A DNA stretch of 64,000 nucleotides. It comes from Lachnospiraceae bacterium. Lineage in GTDB: Bacteria; Bacillota; Clostridia; Lachnospirales; Lachnospiraceae. Shown piece after piece: positions 43,169 through 50,956 of the stretch (the stretch's first letter is position 1; the number at the start of each line of letters is the position of its first letter). The notes under the pieces were generated by a model. That model did no database searches, had not been told where the DNA came from, and saw only the letters and a list, made by a program, of their open reading frames with translations. The stretch covers positions 18,670-82,669 of the forward strand of contig JAFSPF010000031.1 of the NCBI GenBank assembly GCA_017443065.1, in the 5' to 3' direction. Both the position numbers and the translations under genes were made by a program.

Positions 43169-43987
43169 TTGGTAAAACTGTTTAAAAAAGACCTGATATC
43201 ACCGGAACGGAGATCGTCGAAGGGAAATCAGCTGAAGTGGCGAGATAAGGATGTCTGGTACAAAGCGGATTATGCCGGATATGAAGGATTATCCGAATAT
43301 CTGATCTCACATCTTTTACGGTATTCCGATCTGCAACCGGAGGAATATGTCCTTTATGAGCTTGAGGAAATCAGTTACGGTTCCCGCGTATTGCGCGGTG
43401 TGCGGAGCAGGAATTTTTTGCCGGACGGATGGCAGCTGATCACACTGGAAAGACTGTTTCGAAACGTTCATACACGAAGCTTCGCGTCGGACCTGTATGG
43501 CATCAGGGATCACAGGAATCGCCTTCGCTTTCTGGTGGACCAGGTGGTTCAAATGACGGGGTTGAAGGATTTTGGCATTTATATGAACCGTATTCTGACA
43601 ATTGACACCTTATTCCTGAATGAGGATCGCCATCTGCATAATGTTGCGGTACTGCTGGATGAAAATGGCGAATTTCATTACTGTCCTGCGTTTGATCACG
43701 GAGCAGCACTCCTGTCGGATACGGCATTGGATTATCCGATGGGAGAAGATATCTACCAATTGATGGAGAAGGCCAGGCCAAAGACCTTTTTACGGGAGTT
43801 TGATGAACAAATGGAAATATCGGAGGAACTGTACGGTTCTCATCTCTCCTTTTCCTTTGATAAAAAAACGGTACGGACGCTGCTGGAGCAGGCCGGGATC
43901 TATGAAAAAGAAATAACGTACCGTGTAGAAACCATCATATATGAGCAGATGCGCAGGTATGAGCCGTATATCAGAAAGAAGGGGTGA
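43169..43987 (+). CDS. HipA/HipT-like Ser/Thr kinase (toxin candidate)
   Basis: A 272-aa protein with HipA-type kinase motifs: a nucleotide-side Lys in VWYKADYAGYEGLSEYL, the catalytic segment LFLNEDRHLHNVAVL and the metal-binding FDHGAALLS. It lacks the N-terminal subdomain of full HipA, about 100 residues, which instead seems to be part of the upstream HTH protein. TTG 43169 follows GGAGAGG; translation is probably coupled to the upstream gene. HipA-type toxins inactivate aminoacyl-tRNA synthetases by phosphorylation; whether this one does is unknown. Confidence 0.72.
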   Translation: MVKLFKKDLISPERRSSKGNQLKWRDKDVWYKADYAGYEGLSEYLISHLLRYSDLQPEEYVLYELEEISYGSRVLRGVRSRNFLPDGWQLITLERLFRNVHTRSFASDLYGIRDHRNRLRFLVDQVVQMTGLKDFGIYMNRILTIDTLFLNEDRHLHNVAVLLDENGEFHYCPAFDHGAALLSDTALDYPMGEDIYQLMEKARPKTFLREFDEQMEISEELYGSHLSFSFDKKTVRTLLEQAGIYEKEITYRVETIIYEQMRRYEPYIRKKG

Positions 43988-44008
43988 ATCAAGAGAGGCA
44001 GAGATGAG

Positions 44009-45157
44009 ATGAAGAAGCTGATTTTTACAAAAGGCATGCTGCCGGCGCTGGACTATTTTACGGATCAGTTCTGCGCAGCCTGCGAAAGGAACGGATGGGC
44101 GTACACCGTGGCGGAGATGGGGCGTCCTCTTACGGAGCAGACCTTCGCCTCATGGGTCACCGCGGGGGAAGAGTGCCTCACGGTGATGTTCAATAACGTC
44201 GGCTTATGGCTGAAGATGGGAGACCGCAATTTCTGGGAAGCGCATCATGTGCCGGTGGCCAACATTCTGGTGGACCATCCGCGGGCCTTTTACCGCTATC
44301 TGGACGAACCCATCCGTGGCCTGCGCTTTTACTGCATCGACCGCAATCATGTCTCCTTTGTGAAGAAGTTTTATCCGGGGGCGGACGTCGCTTTTCTTCC
44401 GCATGGCGGCAACCGCGAGGGAGAACCCGTTCCGTGGGAGGAGCGGCCGATCGACGTGCTCTGGCTGTCCTCCTGTCAGGAGAAACAGCAGTTTTATCAT
44501 ATTGACCGTCTGCCGGATCAGGGCGCATCCTTCTACGGCCTGGTGATTCCGGCTTTACGGGAACAGGATGATGTGACCTGTGAGGCGGCGATTCACTCCT
44601 ATCTCATACAGACCGGACAGGCGGATGAGGCGCTGGAAAAGCATCTCAACGAAGCATATGCCTTCCCCTGTGAAAACCATGTACGCCGCGAATTCAAGAA
44701 GCCCTTGCTGAGGGCGTTGTCCGACGCGGGGATTCATACGGAGGTCTACGGCGAATACTGGGATGACGAGGGAGAGCGGTATGCAGACAGTATCCGTATC
44801 CATGGCCGCATCCCGGCGCGAGACTGTAACGCACTCATGTGCCGCGCAAAGATTGCGTTGAATGCCATGCCCTGGTTTAAGGACGGATCGCATGAACGCA
44901 TATACAACGCCATGCTCTCGGGCGCTGTCTGCGTCACGGATGAAAGTGTGTATTTCCGGGAGACCCTGCGGGAGGGGGAAAACGTGTTGTTCTATGACCG
45001 GAAGCATCCGGAGGAAGCGGTGGCGCAGATCAGGGAGTTGCTGGCGGATCCGCAAAGAGCGGCGGAGATTGCCGGTAACGGAAAGAGGCTTGCGGAGGGC
45101 GGGGATACCTGGGAAGACCGACTGAAACAGCTGGTGGCCGACGCGGAAAACCGCTGA
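44009..45157 (+). CDS. CgeB/DUF3880-like glycosyltransferase
   Basis: A 382-aa GT-B-like protein related in layout to the gene at 33768: an N-terminal DUF3880-like half (FNNVGLWLKMGDRNFWEAHH, VANILVDHPRAFY) and a Glyco_trans_1_2-type half with RAKIALNAMPWFKDGSHERI and AMLSGAVCVTDESVYFRE. The ending EGENVLFYDRKHPEEAVAQI is the usual nucleotide-sugar-binding end. It is the first gene of the decoration island, after the kinase gene and convergent with a minus-strand operon. Probably modifies flagellin or a surface glycan; specificity unknown. Confidence 0.78.
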   Translation: MKKLIFTKGMLPALDYFTDQFCAACERNGWAYTVAEMGRPLTEQTFASWVTAGEECLTVMFNNVGLWLKMGDRNFWEAHHVPVANILVDHPRAFYRYLDEPIRGLRFYCIDRNHVSFVKKFYPGADVAFLPHGGNREGEPVPWEERPIDVLWLSSCQEKQQFYHIDRLPDQGASFYGLVIPALREQDDVTCEAAIHSYLIQTGQADEALEKHLNEAYAFPCENHVRREFKKPLLRALSDAGIHTEVYGEYWDDEGERYADSIRIHGRIPARDCNALMCRAKIALNAMPWFKDGSHERIYNAMLSGAVCVTDESVYFRETLREGENVLFYDRKHPEEAVAQIRELLADPQRAAEIAGNGKRLAEGGDTWEDRLKQLVADAENR

Positions 45158-45173
45158 GACGCGGCGGGACGTA

Positions 45174-45860
45174 TTATACGGCGTCCGGAAAATAGTGCGA
45201 AAGAAAAATCTTGCGGTAGCGGTTATAGCTGTAAAGGCTCAGACGCCGTTCATCGCCGTGAATGCACCAGGCCGGCTGCTGTGCCGGTACGATGATCTTC
45301 TTTCCGTTCTTTTGAAATTCCATGCATTGTGAGACATCATAAAACTCAAATCCGTCCAACAGATCCTCGCGCCAGGGAACGTCCGCGGCGGTCGCCATCA
45401 GAAATCCGTCCACGGAAGCAACTGTGGTATAAGGCAGACTGTCGTCCGGTTGCTGTTCTTCATACGGTTCCTCCGAGGAATCGAGAGAGTTGCCGATATA
45501 TTCGCCCATCCACATGATCCCGGAAGGGTGCAGAACCGGCGTACCAGCCATGCCGATCATGCCCGTATCGGGATGATTTGTAAACAGGCTTTGCAGATGA
45601 TATAAAAACCAGCGGTTCAGGATAAAGGTATCCTGATGCAGATAAATCCGGAGGGGCACATCCTGCAGGCGCGGTGCGTCGCCCGGCTTCATGCCGATCG
45701 CACGGTTATAGCCTTCGCACATCGATTTGGCGTCATTGATTTCCGTAATACGGACAGAACAGCCTTCCGGTACATACAGACGGTTGATGTATAACCTGCA
45801 TTCCGCCATCATCAGCGGATGATTGGTACAGGCAATGAAATGAAACTCCTGCCGTGTCAT
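45174..45860 (-). CDS. GT2-like glycosyltransferase (Glyco_tranf_2_5 type)
   Basis: A 228-aa protein. The segments LRIYLHQDTFILNRWFLYHL and VDGFLMATAADVPWREDLLD match the compact GT-A fold of the Glyco_tranf_2_5 family, with HQD in place of the DXD motif and a C-terminal WCIHGDERRLSLYSYNRY region. It has no membrane segment. It overlaps the upstream 202-aa gene by 4 bp and is the last gene of a four-gene minus-strand operon. Confidence 0.72.
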   Translation of the reverse strand: MTRQEFHFIACTNHPLMMAECRLYINRLYVPEGCSVRITEINDAKSMCEGYNRAIGMKPGDAPRLQDVPLRIYLHQDTFILNRWFLYHLQSLFTNHPDTGMIGMAGTPVLHPSGIMWMGEYIGNSLDSSEEPYEEQQPDDSLPYTTVASVDGFLMATAADVPWREDLLDGFEFYDVSQCMEFQKNGKKIIVPAQQPAWCIHGDERRLSLYSYNRYRKIFLSHYFPDAV

Positions 45861-46465
45861 ACACCGCCTCCCGTCAGAGCTGCCGTGAGTTCGTTTTTCA
45901 GTGAGATCGTTTCGTCAGACGGCTGCTCCACCACATTCAGGAAACCAAGCGCTTCCGCATATCTTTCATGGGACAGCGCATCCTGTGAAAGCTTCAGTAA
46001 AACCTCTTCCCGGTGCCCCAGGATGGAGATCATATTGTACAGAATCGCGGAAACGGCATAAGGGGAGACCGGTGTCTCCCGGATGTATGCATAGGCCTCC
46101 TCCGCGCCGGGAACAAGATCAAATTCAATGCGCCGGAGCATCAGATTGGTTTTCATATAACGTTCCAGGAGTTCCGAAAAAGAGCGGATGCCGCCTGTAA
46201 ACAGCGGGAGCCCGACGGTCTGTTCCGATTCCACTGCGCCGATGATGAACCTGAGCCGCATCAGATCAGCGGATCTGGCAAGGAGTCTGACCCCAGCGTT
46301 TCCCTCCAGGAGCGATTTCAGCTGCAAAAAAGCAGTCGTGTCGGCGGAGGAAAGCGAACGGTCCGCCTGCGCGCAAATCCCTGCAATGGCTGTTTTTTCC
46401 GTCCCCGCATCGCGCTCCATCTGCTCCAGCATGGCGATATAGGAGGCTGCATCCTGCTTGCTCAT
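45857..46465 (-). CDS. Helical protein of unknown function in the decoration operon
   Basis: A 202-aa protein with no family I recognise. It is rich in Ala, Leu and Glu and appears all-helical, possibly TPR-like at the end (LSQDALSHERYAEALGFLNV). No signal peptide, membrane helix or catalytic motif is evident. It is translationally coupled to the following glycosyltransferase (ATGA overlap), so it may be its partner or scaffold. An extended -10 box (TGGTACAAT) ends 6 nt before its ATG and there is no Shine-Dalgarno, so it may be read from a leaderless mRNA as well as from the operon transcript. Confidence 0.7.
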   Translation of the reverse strand: MSKQDAASYIAMLEQMERDAGTEKTAIAGICAQADRSLSSADTTAFLQLKSLLEGNAGVRLLARSADLMRLRFIIGAVESEQTVGLPLFTGGIRSFSELLERYMKTNLMLRRIEFDLVPGAEEAYAYIRETPVSPYAVSAILYNMISILGHREEVLLKLSQDALSHERYAEALGFLNVVEQPSDETISLKNELTAALTGGGV

Positions 46466-46498
46466 AGAATCATTGTACCACGATCAAATAATAATGAA

Positions 46499-47962
46499 TC
46501 AGATGATTTTTCCTATCGGTATTTCCTTAATGCGCAGTTCCTGTTTTGTCAGCCAGACGGTCAGCATACGTTCCGCAAAAAAGCCGGCAATTCTTCTGTT
46601 GTTATCCTTATAGGAATCCAAATCAAGTTCCGTCGCTGCGTCAATCAGAAAACTGAAAAGCCACTCGCAGTACCGGTCAAAAATATCCCGGCGCGTGATC
46701 AGCATATTGAGCGGATAAAAACAGTGCCCCTCCATCACTCTGTCGAACGATGTAAGATAAGCCGGTTGTCTTTCTCCGATCAGCCTGCGGAACACCTGCA
46801 TGGCATGATCGCATTCCGCTCTGTCGAGACCTGTGGTGATCTGCACGGACAGTGGAAGGGCAAATGCGTTGAGCTTTGGGAGCAGGATATCGTAATCATC
46901 CAGACAGGAACAGATTTCCTCCCGTTCGACCAGCGTAGCAGCAGGTACGTCCTCATGCATAGAGTAAAAATACCGGCGATAATGTACGAGGCCGATCACA
47001 TCCGCTTCTGTATGTTTCCATATCCAGTAAAGACCGGTGCATTCGTTGATCCGGTGATTGAGGTGTGCGATGGAGGGCTCCGTTTTGTCCGTTTGAAATC
47101 CCTGTGTATTCTTTTCCTCATCTCCGAGCCAGAGAGGCACATAGGTTGGGCTTTTGGGCAGTGTCGCATCCTTATGCACCGCTACATAGATCGAGGTTCT
47201 TCTGTCTGTCGGAAGCTTCTCTACACGGAAGAAGCGCTCTGCACCTGCCGTGAATTCCGTGACGCGCAGATTTTTCATCTCTTTGAGAACATGCCACTTA
47301 CGGTGTTGTATCGTATCCGGAAACGGAACGCTTACATACACGGCTTTGCACTGCAGAGTAAGCGTGACGATGTATTCCAGTGCTTCCTCCATATCACACC
47401 ACGTATACATCGGTCCGAGATATATGGCTTCCCGACGGATGCGAAGAGGCAGATCAGCATAATCCGCCCAGACGCCGCTGTACAGATTATCCTGTATCGG
47501 AAGTAAAATCTCCGGCCCCTGTTCTTTTGTGAGACAGCCGAAGACAGGAAATTCTTCCGGGAGCGAAAAGATATTACGGACGGAAAGCGAGAGACCGAGA
47601 TCGGTAAGACAGGAAATACGAAGCGTCCGACAGTCATCTATCATGGATTCCAGTTGAAGGAGAGGGCTTTGAAACGGGAAAAACCCGGTTTCGTGAAAAA
47701 TACGGTTTTCACCAAAGCCCATTTCCGACAGGATATCCCTGGCGGATGTATAGTCCGCATCCATCTGTACAACAGCAGTGCCGGGAAGAAGAATATCCTC
47801 CATAGCCGGATTCGATTCGATCACAGGGATCCCGTGCAGCTGTTTGTCATCAAATTGTACCCCTGCAGGTTTAATGAAACAGACAAAATCCGCTATTTGT
47901 GCGTATTTCAGGTAGGCTTCTTCCTGTATGACCAGACCGTAAAAGGCGATCTTTTCCTGCAT
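46499..47962 (-). CDS. Glycosyltransferase with C-terminal DUF4422 domain
   Basis: A 487-aa protein. Residues about 255-487 match DUF4422, a predicted glycosyltransferase family: IYVAVHKDATLPKSPTYVPL, GLYWIWKHTEADVIGLVHYR, CFYPLNMLITRRDIFDRY and AGFFAERMLTVWL. The first 250 residues are a separate domain beginning IAFYGLVIQEEAYLKYAQIA with two Rossmann-like stretches that I do not recognise; it could be a sensor or a second transferase. AGGAGATAAG precedes the ATG. It lies in the minus-strand operon, 30 bp after the methyltransferase gene. Confidence 0.75.
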   Translation of the reverse strand: MQEKIAFYGLVIQEEAYLKYAQIADFVCFIKPAGVQFDDKQLHGIPVIESNPAMEDILLPGTAVVQMDADYTSARDILSEMGFGENRIFHETGFFPFQSPLLQLESMIDDCRTLRISCLTDLGLSLSVRNIFSLPEEFPVFGCLTKEQGPEILLPIQDNLYSGVWADYADLPLRIRREAIYLGPMYTWCDMEEALEYIVTLTLQCKAVYVSVPFPDTIQHRKWHVLKEMKNLRVTEFTAGAERFFRVEKLPTDRRTSIYVAVHKDATLPKSPTYVPLWLGDEEKNTQGFQTDKTEPSIAHLNHRINECTGLYWIWKHTEADVIGLVHYRRYFYSMHEDVPAATLVEREEICSCLDDYDILLPKLNAFALPLSVQITTGLDRAECDHAMQVFRRLIGERQPAYLTSFDRVMEGHCFYPLNMLITRRDIFDRYCEWLFSFLIDAATELDLDSYKDNNRRIAGFFAERMLTVWLTKQELRIKEIPIGKII

Positions 47963-47992
47963 GATATTCTTATCTCCTGCTAAAGGAATCTG

Positions 47993-49069
47993 TTATTTTC
48001 TGATCAGGATGCAGCTTCCTTTCAAAAAACCGATGAATTCGGTTTGCGACGCAATCGACTCAATTTCCGGCTGTAACAGCGCGAGGGAATGCGTTTTTTT
48101 TGAGGCCTGAAGATGTTCCCCCCCTGTGATCACCTCGGCAACAGTGGCGCAAAACTCATATGCGCTGACGGGAGAATCGTCAAAATTCATAAAGCGGTAT
48201 GCTGAAAAACTTGTTTCCAAATCCTCCAGGATATAAATTCCGCCATGCGGAAGAGTTGAAAACAGGGTGCAGATGGCCTTGATCTGGTGACTCCAGATAT
48301 GGGAGGCGTCATCTATGATGATGGAGGCGCCCCATGATGCGAGGGACTGCAGTTCTTCCTCAAGCGAAAGATCCGCAATCACCACTTTTGTGCGTTCATT
48401 TTCGAATTGTTTGCACTTTTCATTGATGTCTACACCGATAATTTTGGCGTTTGGAAAGAATTCCTGCCACATTTTCAGACTGTCGCCACGGAAGATGCCG
48501 AGTTCCAGAAGGGTGAAAACGCTATCCTTCCATCGGGAAAGAAAGAACTCATACTTGTTCAGATAGTTATGAATATGATCCGCCTTGTCCGTTCCGGTAT
48601 GGTGACCGATTTGATTCAACTCCGTATAGCGGGAGAAGAATCCTTCGGGAGCATCATTTCCTTCATAGCCGGGACGAATCATTCCGGGATCGCGCCACAT
48701 TTCCGTATACTGGCCATAGATGCCCTGTTGATAGACCTGACAGTTGCCCAGTCCGCGTTCAAAGAGACGCCGCAGCACAAATCCCTGCATCCAGGCCTCA
48801 GAGGTGATAATTACACCGTCCTCAGGGGAAAACGTCACCACAGACAAGGATGTAACAGGACGTCCGCAGTAGGTTGAACCGAGTTCGGCAATGTCTTCGT
48901 TGGTCATGATAAAATCCGTCACGCGAATGTCTTCTTCAGACAGATAACGAAATAGCAGGATCGCGGTATCGCCCGATCCAAATAAACGGATGTTTTTGTA
49001 TGTCCGGCAAAAGTGAAGAATGCTGTCTCTGTCTTTGTGCAGTTTTTGATTGAGTGTCAGTTCCGCCAT
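47993..49069 (-). CDS. SAM-dependent methyltransferase with N-terminal Rossmann-like domain
   Basis: A 358-aa protein. Residues about 155-358 form a class I methyltransferase: TGTDKADHIHNYLNKYEFFL, LLELGIFRGDSLKMWQEFF (SAM motif I) and AKIIGVDI, IIIDDASHIWSHQIKAI, GGIYILEDLETS. This kind is found in sugar O-methylation of natural products and surface glycans. The first 130 residues (IRLFGSGDTAILLFRYL, then VTDFIMTNED) look like the Rossmann-type domain often joined to sugar-modifying enzymes. AAAGGAG stands 12 nt before ATG 49069; TTG 49078 is possible but too close. First gene of the minus-strand operon. Confidence 0.8.
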   Translation of the reverse strand: MAELTLNQKLHKDRDSILHFCRTYKNIRLFGSGDTAILLFRYLSEEDIRVTDFIMTNEDIAELGSTYCGRPVTSLSVVTFSPEDGVIITSEAWMQGFVLRRLFERGLGNCQVYQQGIYGQYTEMWRDPGMIRPGYEGNDAPEGFFSRYTELNQIGHHTGTDKADHIHNYLNKYEFFLSRWKDSVFTLLELGIFRGDSLKMWQEFFPNAKIIGVDINEKCKQFENERTKVVIADLSLEEELQSLASWGASIIIDDASHIWSHQIKAICTLFSTLPHGGIYILEDLETSFSAYRFMNFDDSPVSAYEFCATVAEVITGGEHLQASKKTHSLALLQPEIESIASQTEFIGFLKGSCILIRK

Positions 49070-49109
49070 GTGTATCAATCGCTCCTTTCGGCTGGAATTC
49101 CTCTATAGA

Positions 49110-49115
49110 ATTGTA
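49110..49115 (-). promoter_or_regulatory. Extended -10 box for the minus-strand operon
   Basis: On the minus strand TGTGGTACAAT reads as an extended -10 (TGnTACAAT); the -35 region is poor. The leader would be about 34 nt. Confidence 0.5.
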
Positions 49116-49159
49116 CCACAGAATGTCCTGTTTCGTCATCCGCGCCGGGAAGCAGTCGG

Positions 49160-49188
49160 CTGACAAAGGGTGAAAAAACTGGTAAAAT
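49160..49188 (+). promoter_or_regulatory. Sigma-A-type promoter of the long LicD pair
   Basis: CTGACA (49160-49165), 17 bp, TAAAAT (49183-49188). The start site would fall near 49195, which rules out the ATG at 49190 and supports ATG 49220 with GGAGGG at 49201. Confidence 0.65.
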
Positions 49189-49219
49189 TGTGATGATAAC
49201 GGAGGGAAACTCTCGTCGT

Positions 49220-50956
49220 ATGAGCGATATTTATGATCTGACATTTCCGCCATCCTTTTTTGAAGATGAGGTCCGCGAGGGCTTTTATGTTTTCGGCATG
49301 ATGAAACGTTTCTGGGCGGGGAATCTGAAGATTCTCTCGGAGATTGCCAAAATCTGCCGCAGGCATGAGCTCCCCTGGTTTGTGATCTGCGGGACGCTGC
49401 TCGGAACCGTCCGGCACGGAGGCTATGTTCCCTGGGATGATGATCTGGATATCATCATGAAGCGGGAGGACCTGCAGCGTTTTCTGGAGGTGGCGCCTTC
49501 GGAATTACCGGAAGGCTACTGGCTCAAGGATGTGCAGCGGGATCCCTCCACGGAGCATTCCATCGCGCATCTGATGAACTGGAGGGAGCTGACCGGCGGC
49601 GTGATCACCGAATTCTACGGATGCCCTTATTCCTGCGGTGTGGATATTTTCGCCCTGGACGGCAGATATCCTGATGAGGCGTCGGAGAAAAAGCGTCGGG
49701 AGCGCTACCGAGACATCCTGGTGGCACTCAAACATGTGACACTGAACGCCACGCAGACGGAGGGGTTCCGGGAGCTGATCCGGAAAATCGAAAGAGAGAA
49801 TCATTGCCATATCATACAGGACGAGCTGATTTACGGAAGGCTTTGCGGGGTGATCAATCAGCTGTACAGGGAGGTTCCGTTACAGGAGGACGGGATGGGG
49901 GAGCTGTTTCACGGCATCGATGACCATCTGGTCTTTCCCGTGGATTGCTTCCGGGAGGCCGTGTGGATGCCCTTTGAGCACATCCGCCTGCCGGTGCCTG
50001 CCGGTTACCAGGAGGTGCTCCGTGTCAACTACGGCGAGTTCATGCGCCTCGGAAGACAGGGCTCCGCCCATGATTATCCGGCATTCGCAAAACAGGAGAA
50101 GCGGCTGGAGGATCTGATGGGACATCATCCCTTTCGCTACACCTATGCGGCGGGAGAGCCGGAAAGGAAGCGCGCTTCCTCCGTGCGGGACAAAATGAAC
50201 GAGATGCTCATGATGCTGCGTGCGGCAGCAGAGAAAGCCGCGGAATGCAGACATGCGGGTGACGAAGCATCCGCGCTTCAGCTGGAGACGGCATGCCGGA
50301 GCGTGCGTGAAGCGCTTTGCAACATGGCGGAGCTGAACCCCGCCGCCGCGCCGGAAGACACGGAGGAACTGGCGCTGTTGCTGCGGCGGAGAAAGGTGCT
50401 GTTTCTTGCCGTACGCGCTTCCTGGTGGAAGACGTATGAACCGTTTTACCGCATGGAATGCGAACGAGAGAATACGGATGTAACGGTGGCCTGTGTGCCT
50501 TGGTATGAGGTGAAGATTGATCTGCGTAACGGGGAGCGACATGACGAAAGCGCCCTGTTTCCGGAAGAGCTGTCCGTCGTTCCGGCGGAAACAGCGGGAA
50601 GGGCAGGACGGATATGGGATGTGATTTACATGCAGTTTCCCTTTGACAACACAAATCAGGCGGTACACATTGATGAACCGTATACATCGGCTGCGTTGAG
50701 GGAAATGACGGATCATCTTGTTTATGTGCCCTGTTTTGCCCCGGCCGTGCCCGGCGCGGAGGACCGGCAGGGAAAATGCACCTTACGTTATCTGGTGGAA
50801 CAGCCTGCGGTTGTCCATGCGGATGAAGTCTGTCTGCCTTCGGAGGAAATGCGGAAGATTTATGTGGAGGAGATGACGGCCGTCGCCGGTGAACAAACCC
50901 GGCCGGTGTGGGAGAACAAAATAAGGGCATATGGAGAGAAAGCGGATGCAGTGTGA
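49220..50956 (+). CDS. LicD-family protein with C-terminal half-GT-B domain (paralogue A)
   Basis: A 578-aa protein. Residues 1-310 are LicD: ICGTLLGTVRHGGYVPWDDD then LDIIMKREDL, and later VWMPFEHIRLPVPAGYQEVL and VNYGEFMRL. A helical spacer (about 320-400) follows. The C-terminal 180 residues (VLFLAVRASWWKTYEPFYRM, IYMQFPFDNTNQAVHIDE, LRYLVEQPAVVHADEVCLPS, MRKIYVEEMTAVAGEQTRP) resemble the N-terminal Rossmann half of Lachnospiraceae CDP-glycerol glycerophosphotransferase-like proteins, without a second half. The start is fixed by the promoter position. It would act on phospho-decoration of a glycan. Overlaps the next paralogue by 11 bp. Confidence 0.82.
   Translation: MSDIYDLTFPPSFFEDEVREGFYVFGMMKRFWAGNLKILSEIAKICRRHELPWFVICGTLLGTVRHGGYVPWDDDLDIIMKREDLQRFLEVAPSELPEGYWLKDVQRDPSTEHSIAHLMNWRELTGGVITEFYGCPYSCGVDIFALDGRYPDEASEKKRRERYRDILVALKHVTLNATQTEGFRELIRKIERENHCHIIQDELIYGRLCGVINQLYREVPLQEDGMGELFHGIDDHLVFPVDCFREAVWMPFEHIRLPVPAGYQEVLRVNYGEFMRLGRQGSAHDYPAFAKQEKRLEDLMGHHPFRYTYAAGEPERKRASSVRDKMNEMLMMLRAAAEKAAECRHAGDEASALQLETACRSVREALCNMAELNPAAAPEDTEELALLLRRRKVLFLAVRASWWKTYEPFYRMECERENTDVTVACVPWYEVKIDLRNGERHDESALFPEELSVVPAETAGRAGRIWDVIYMQFPFDNTNQAVHIDEPYTSAALREMTDHLVYVPCFAPAVPGAEDRQGKCTLRYLVEQPAVVHADEVCLPSEEMRKIYVEEMTAVAGEQTRPVWENKIRAYGEKADAV

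Noticed and set aside
46013-47506. A 497-codon plus-strand open frame opposite the DUF4422 gene and its neighbour
   Set aside because: It crosses two clear minus-strand genes, has no motif and no ribosome-binding site.
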